From positions 1 to 8,720 of the forward strand of contig JAQTMD010000059.1 of assembly GCA_028714595.1 (NCBI GenBank): a stretch of 8,720 nucleotides of DNA, read 5' to 3'. This DNA is from Candidatus Omnitrophota bacterium. Its GTDB lineage: Bacteria > Omnitrophota > Gorgyraeia > Gygaellales > Profunditerraquicolaceae. Made by a program: the position numbers and the translations under genes. This document shows, one piece after another, positions 6,131-8,720 of the stretch. Position 1 is the stretch's first letter, and every line of letters begins with the position of its first letter. The notes below the pieces were generated by a model. That model saw only the letters and a program-made list of their open reading frames with translations, was not told the origin of the DNA and did not search any database.

Positions 6131-8720
6131 ATGAACATACCGAGCTTACCCCGCATCTCCGTCAACAAACCCATAACCACGACGATGGTTTATTTCGGCA
6201 TCGCCCTGATCGGTGTCATCGCACTGCAGATGCTGCCGGTGGAGATGATGCCCAATGTCAGCTTCGGCGACATCACCATCAACATCGACGTGCGCGGCGG
6301 CATCCCGGCATCCGAAGTCGAGACCCATATATCGAAACTGGTCGAGGGGGCGGTCGGCTCGGTCTCAAACCTCAAAAACATCCTCGCGATCTCCAAGGAA
6401 GGCAGTTCTACCACGATCCTGGAATTTGAGCCCGGCACGAACATGGACTTTGCCGCCCTTGAAGTCAGGGAAAAATTCAACCGCATCCGCAATAAACTCC
6501 CCTCGGAGATAGAGAAACCGGTCATCGCCAAGTACGAGTACATGGATGTGCCCATCCTGATCATGGCTATCACCAGCGACCGCCGGACCCCCGAAGAGCT
6601 GCGTAAGATCGTCGACGAGAAAATAAAGGACCGCATCCAGCGCATCGAAGGCGTGGCCCGGGCCGAAGTCGCCGGCGGCCGGGAAGGCAAGATCCTGGTG
6701 GAGATCGACCAGTACAAACTGCAGTCGTACGGCCTCTCGATCAATAACGTGGTCGACACCATCAATCTGAACAACTCGAACCTCCTGGCAGGCGATATCA
6801 AGCGCACCAAAGACAAATACCTGGTCCGCACCATCGGCGAGTTCGAGAATCTCGCGGACATCGAGGACCTGGCCATTGCCACGACCTCGCAGGGCTCGGT
6901 CATCCGGGTAAAAGATATCGCCAGGGTAAAAGACTCGTTTCTGGACCCCGTGGCGTTCGCGCGGCTGAACCTGCAGCAGGTCGTCACCATCTACGTGCAA
7001 AAGGAATCAACCGGCAACACTGTCAAGATCGCCCGGATGATCCATAAAGAGATCGACAACCTTAAAAGCATCCTGGACAAAGACATACGGATCACCCCGA
7101 CCTTCAACCAGGCAGAGGCCATCCAGCAGGCAGTGGACCAGGTAAAATCAAGCCTGCTCTACGGCGCCAACCTTGCGGCCTTTATCCTGCTTTTGTTCCT
7201 CTGGGACCTGAGGCTGGTCGCCATCATCGCCACCAGCATCCCCCTCTCCATCCTTCTGACCTTCATGCTGATGTTTTTCTCCAAGCTGACGCTCAATGTC
7301 ATGACCTTGAGCGGCCTGGCGCTGGGCGTGGGCATGCTCGTTGACTGTGCCATCGTGGTCCTGGACAACGTGTTCAAGAAACGCGACGAGGCCGTAAAGC
7401 GCGGCTTCCATCCCGATGACGCGAAAAAAATCCAGCACGCCGCTGCCATCGAGGGCACCGACGAGATGCTCCTGGCCATCACCGCATCCACGCTTACCAC
7501 GATCATCGTCTTTTTGCCGCTGTTCTTCATCAATCCGGAAATCCGCATGCTCTATTCGAGCGTGGCCATCACCATCACGTTCTCGCTGCTGGCATCGCTG
7601 TTCTCGGCACTAACGCTGACGCCCATGCTCCTCTCAAAATTAAAACTCCGGGTGCCTAATCCCGAGAAGCCTGAAAACACGCCTCCCGGGGAAATGCCTG
7701 TACCGCAGCAGCCGCTCGCCGAACCCGAAAAAAAACGGATCTCGGTGGCCGAATCGCTGGGCAATGTCTATAAAGGGCTGATCTCTTTTACCCTGACCCT
7801 GCGCTACCTGGTCCTTCTGGTCTGCGTGGTCATTTCCATCAAAGTCTTTAACGAGGCAAAACAGCTGGAAAAAGAGTTCATCGCGCCCGCCGAACAGAAC
7901 AAATTCACGGTGTTCATCGAGATGCCCACCGGCACCAAGCTCGAAGTCTCCGACGCCATCGTCAAACAGGTCGAGGCCTTGATAAGCAAGATCCCGGAGG
8001 TTAAGACCGCGACCGCAAAGATCGAGCCCTGGTCGAGCAACATCTACGTCGAGCTGCAGCCGCTGGCCAAGCGTAAAAGGACCACCAAAGAGATCATCGA
8101 CAAGGTGCGGCCCCAGACCGAAAAGCTCGACCCTGCGTTCATCTATTTCGAGGAGCCCGAAGAGATCGGCACCAAGGAAATATTCCTCGAGCTCTACGGC
8201 TATGACTACGACACGCTGAAGAACAAGGCCATAGAAATAGCCCAGCGCATCCAGGCCGTCCCCCGGGACAAGCAGGGGCGGCAATTCACCGACACCAAGA
8301 TCCGCATGCGCGAAGGCCGGCCCGAGATGCATCTTTTGATCGATAAGCGCGAGGCGGCGATGTTCGGCCTGACCGTAGAGAACATCGCGCTGGCCCTGCA
8401 TACCCATATGCGCGGCCTGGTCGCCACGCACTACCGGGGCTCCCGCAGCGGCCCGATGATCAAAGTCAAGGACGAGTCGTTCAAGAACCCCGATAAATTT
8501 TCCCCCGACGAAATGCGCAAATCCGTCGAGCATAAACAGAAATTCGCACCCGGTTCCGCCGTCCCCGCGGAAGAGACCGAGACCATCGTACGCCTGCAGG
8601 AAAAATACCGCCGGTCGTTCGATGACATGAAAAAACTGACGCTGGTCACCCCCGACGGACAACAGATATTCCTGTCGCAGGTGGCGACGTTCAAGTACGA
8701 CATGGGTCCCAGCGAAATCT
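6131..8720 (+). CDS. Second RND (HAE1/AcrB-type) efflux permease, 3' end outside window
   Basis: The frame opens at ATG 6131, six bases after the previous stop, and runs unbroken to the right edge: 863 whole codons, about 80% of a normal RND protein. The start NIPSLPRISVNKPITTTMVY, the GTNMDFAALEVREK segment, TM2-6 (after about residue 345), and TM4 GMLVDCAIVVLDNVF place it in the same family as its neighbour. The AcrB Asp-Asp pair is Asp405-Cys406 here. A Pro-rich cytoplasmic loop (about 509-535) follows TM6. In the second porter loop, a charged insert (about 781-826) splits the usual path between GPMIKVK and RRSFDDMKKL, compared with the paralog. Overall identity to the neighbour looks low, so this is an old duplication or a paired partner as in MdtB/MdtC. 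There is no Shine-Dalgarno in the gap (CCGGCC), so translation is probably coupled. TM8-12 and the C-terminus, and so any HTH tail, are not visible. Confidence 0.96.
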   Translation, partial: MNIPSLPRISVNKPITTTMVYFGIALIGVIALQMLPVEMMPNVSFGDITINIDVRGGIPASEVETHISKLVEGAVGSVSNLKNILAISKEGSSTTILEFEPGTNMDFAALEVREKFNRIRNKLPSEIEKPVIAKYEYMDVPILIMAITSDRRTPEELRKIVDEKIKDRIQRIEGVARAEVAGGREGKILVEIDQYKLQSYGLSINNVVDTINLNNSNLLAGDIKRTKDKYLVRTIGEFENLADIEDLAIATTSQGSVIRVKDIARVKDSFLDPVAFARLNLQQVVTIYVQKESTGNTVKIARMIHKEIDNLKSILDKDIRITPTFNQAEAIQQAVDQVKSSLLYGANLAAFILLLFLWDLRLVAIIATSIPLSILLTFMLMFFSKLTLNVMTLSGLALGVGMLVDCAIVVLDNVFKKRDEAVKRGFHPDDAKKIQHAAAIEGTDEMLLAITASTLTTIIVFLPLFFINPEIRMLYSSVAITITFSLLASLFSALTLTPMLLSKLKLRVPNPEKPENTPPGEMPVPQQPLAEPEKKRISVAESLGNVYKGLISFTLTLRYLVLLVCVVISIKVFNEAKQLEKEFIAPAEQNKFTVFIEMPTGTKLEVSDAIVKQVEALISKIPEVKTATAKIEPWSSNIYVELQPLAKRKRTTKEIIDKVRPQTEKLDPAFIYFEEPEEIGTKEIFLELYGYDYDTLKNKAIEIAQRIQAVPRDKQGRQFTDTKIRMREGRPEMHLLIDKREAAMFGLTVENIALALHTHMRGLVATHYRGSRSGPMIKVKDESFKNPDKFSPDEMRKSVEHKQKFAPGSAVPAEETETIVRLQEKYRRSFDDMKKLTLVTPDGQQIFLSQVATFKYDMGPSEI

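Noticed and set aside
7640..8662. Long open frame (340 codons) on the minus strand
   Set aside because: It lies wholly inside the clear RND gene. Such antisense frames arise from GC-rich codon bias. The translation shows no domain, and it has no separate promoter or ribosome site that I can see.
1..8720. CRISPR array, tRNA, rRNA, insertion sequence or attachment site
   Set aside because: No regularly spaced repeats, tRNA-like cloverleaf, rRNA sequence, transposase frame or terminal inverted repeats were found on reading.

Overview
The window is a compact, single-strand (+) stretch from a GC-rich, diderm (Gram-negative type) bacterium. Two genes encode AcrB-like RND permeases, which work across two membranes, and two others encode proteins with Sec signal peptides. 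The style of the genes (secreted YD-repeat-like proteins next to HAE1-type RND pumps with a VDN motif) recalls Omnitrophota, Elusimicrobiota, Nitrospirota or deltaproteobacterial lineages. That placement is a guess from style, not from a marker gene.

Layout. Positions 3-431 hold the 3' end of a YD-repeat-like gene that enters from the left. It overlaps by 11 bp a second, exported YD-repeat-like gene (421-1293), and the two proteins look like paralogs. A 160-bp gap (1294-1453) carries a 17-codon candidate mini-ORF, a strong two-part hairpin with a T-tract (terminator) and a weak promoter candidate. Positions 1454-2509 encode an exported protein built from two or three small beta-rich (OB-like) units of unknown function. 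A 102-bp gap (2510-2611) holds another two-part hairpin with a T-tract, ending only 12 bases before the next start codon. Positions 2612-6124 encode a full-length RND permease, and 6131 to the right edge encodes a second, different RND permease, cut by the window end. The two RND genes are 6 bases apart and must form one operon.

Most interesting point. The first RND permease (1170 aa) is about 120 residues longer than AcrB. After the last membrane helix comes a Pro/Glu/Gln-rich cytoplasmic linker, and then a well-formed winged helix-turn-helix domain at the extreme C-terminus. The known topology of RND pumps puts this C-terminus in the cytoplasm, so the pump could itself touch DNA. It may be a membrane-anchored autoregulator or transport sensor. 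No separate regulator, periplasmic adaptor (MFP) or outer-membrane channel gene is visible; the adaptor and channel may lie to the right.

How the genes might work together. The two RND proteins may form a mixed trimer of the MdtBC kind. Both keep only the first Asp of the transmembrane-4 Asp-Asp pair of AcrB (Asp-Asn in one, Asp-Cys in the other). The link between the pump operon and the exported proteins upstream is only positional, and hairpins separate the three blocks.
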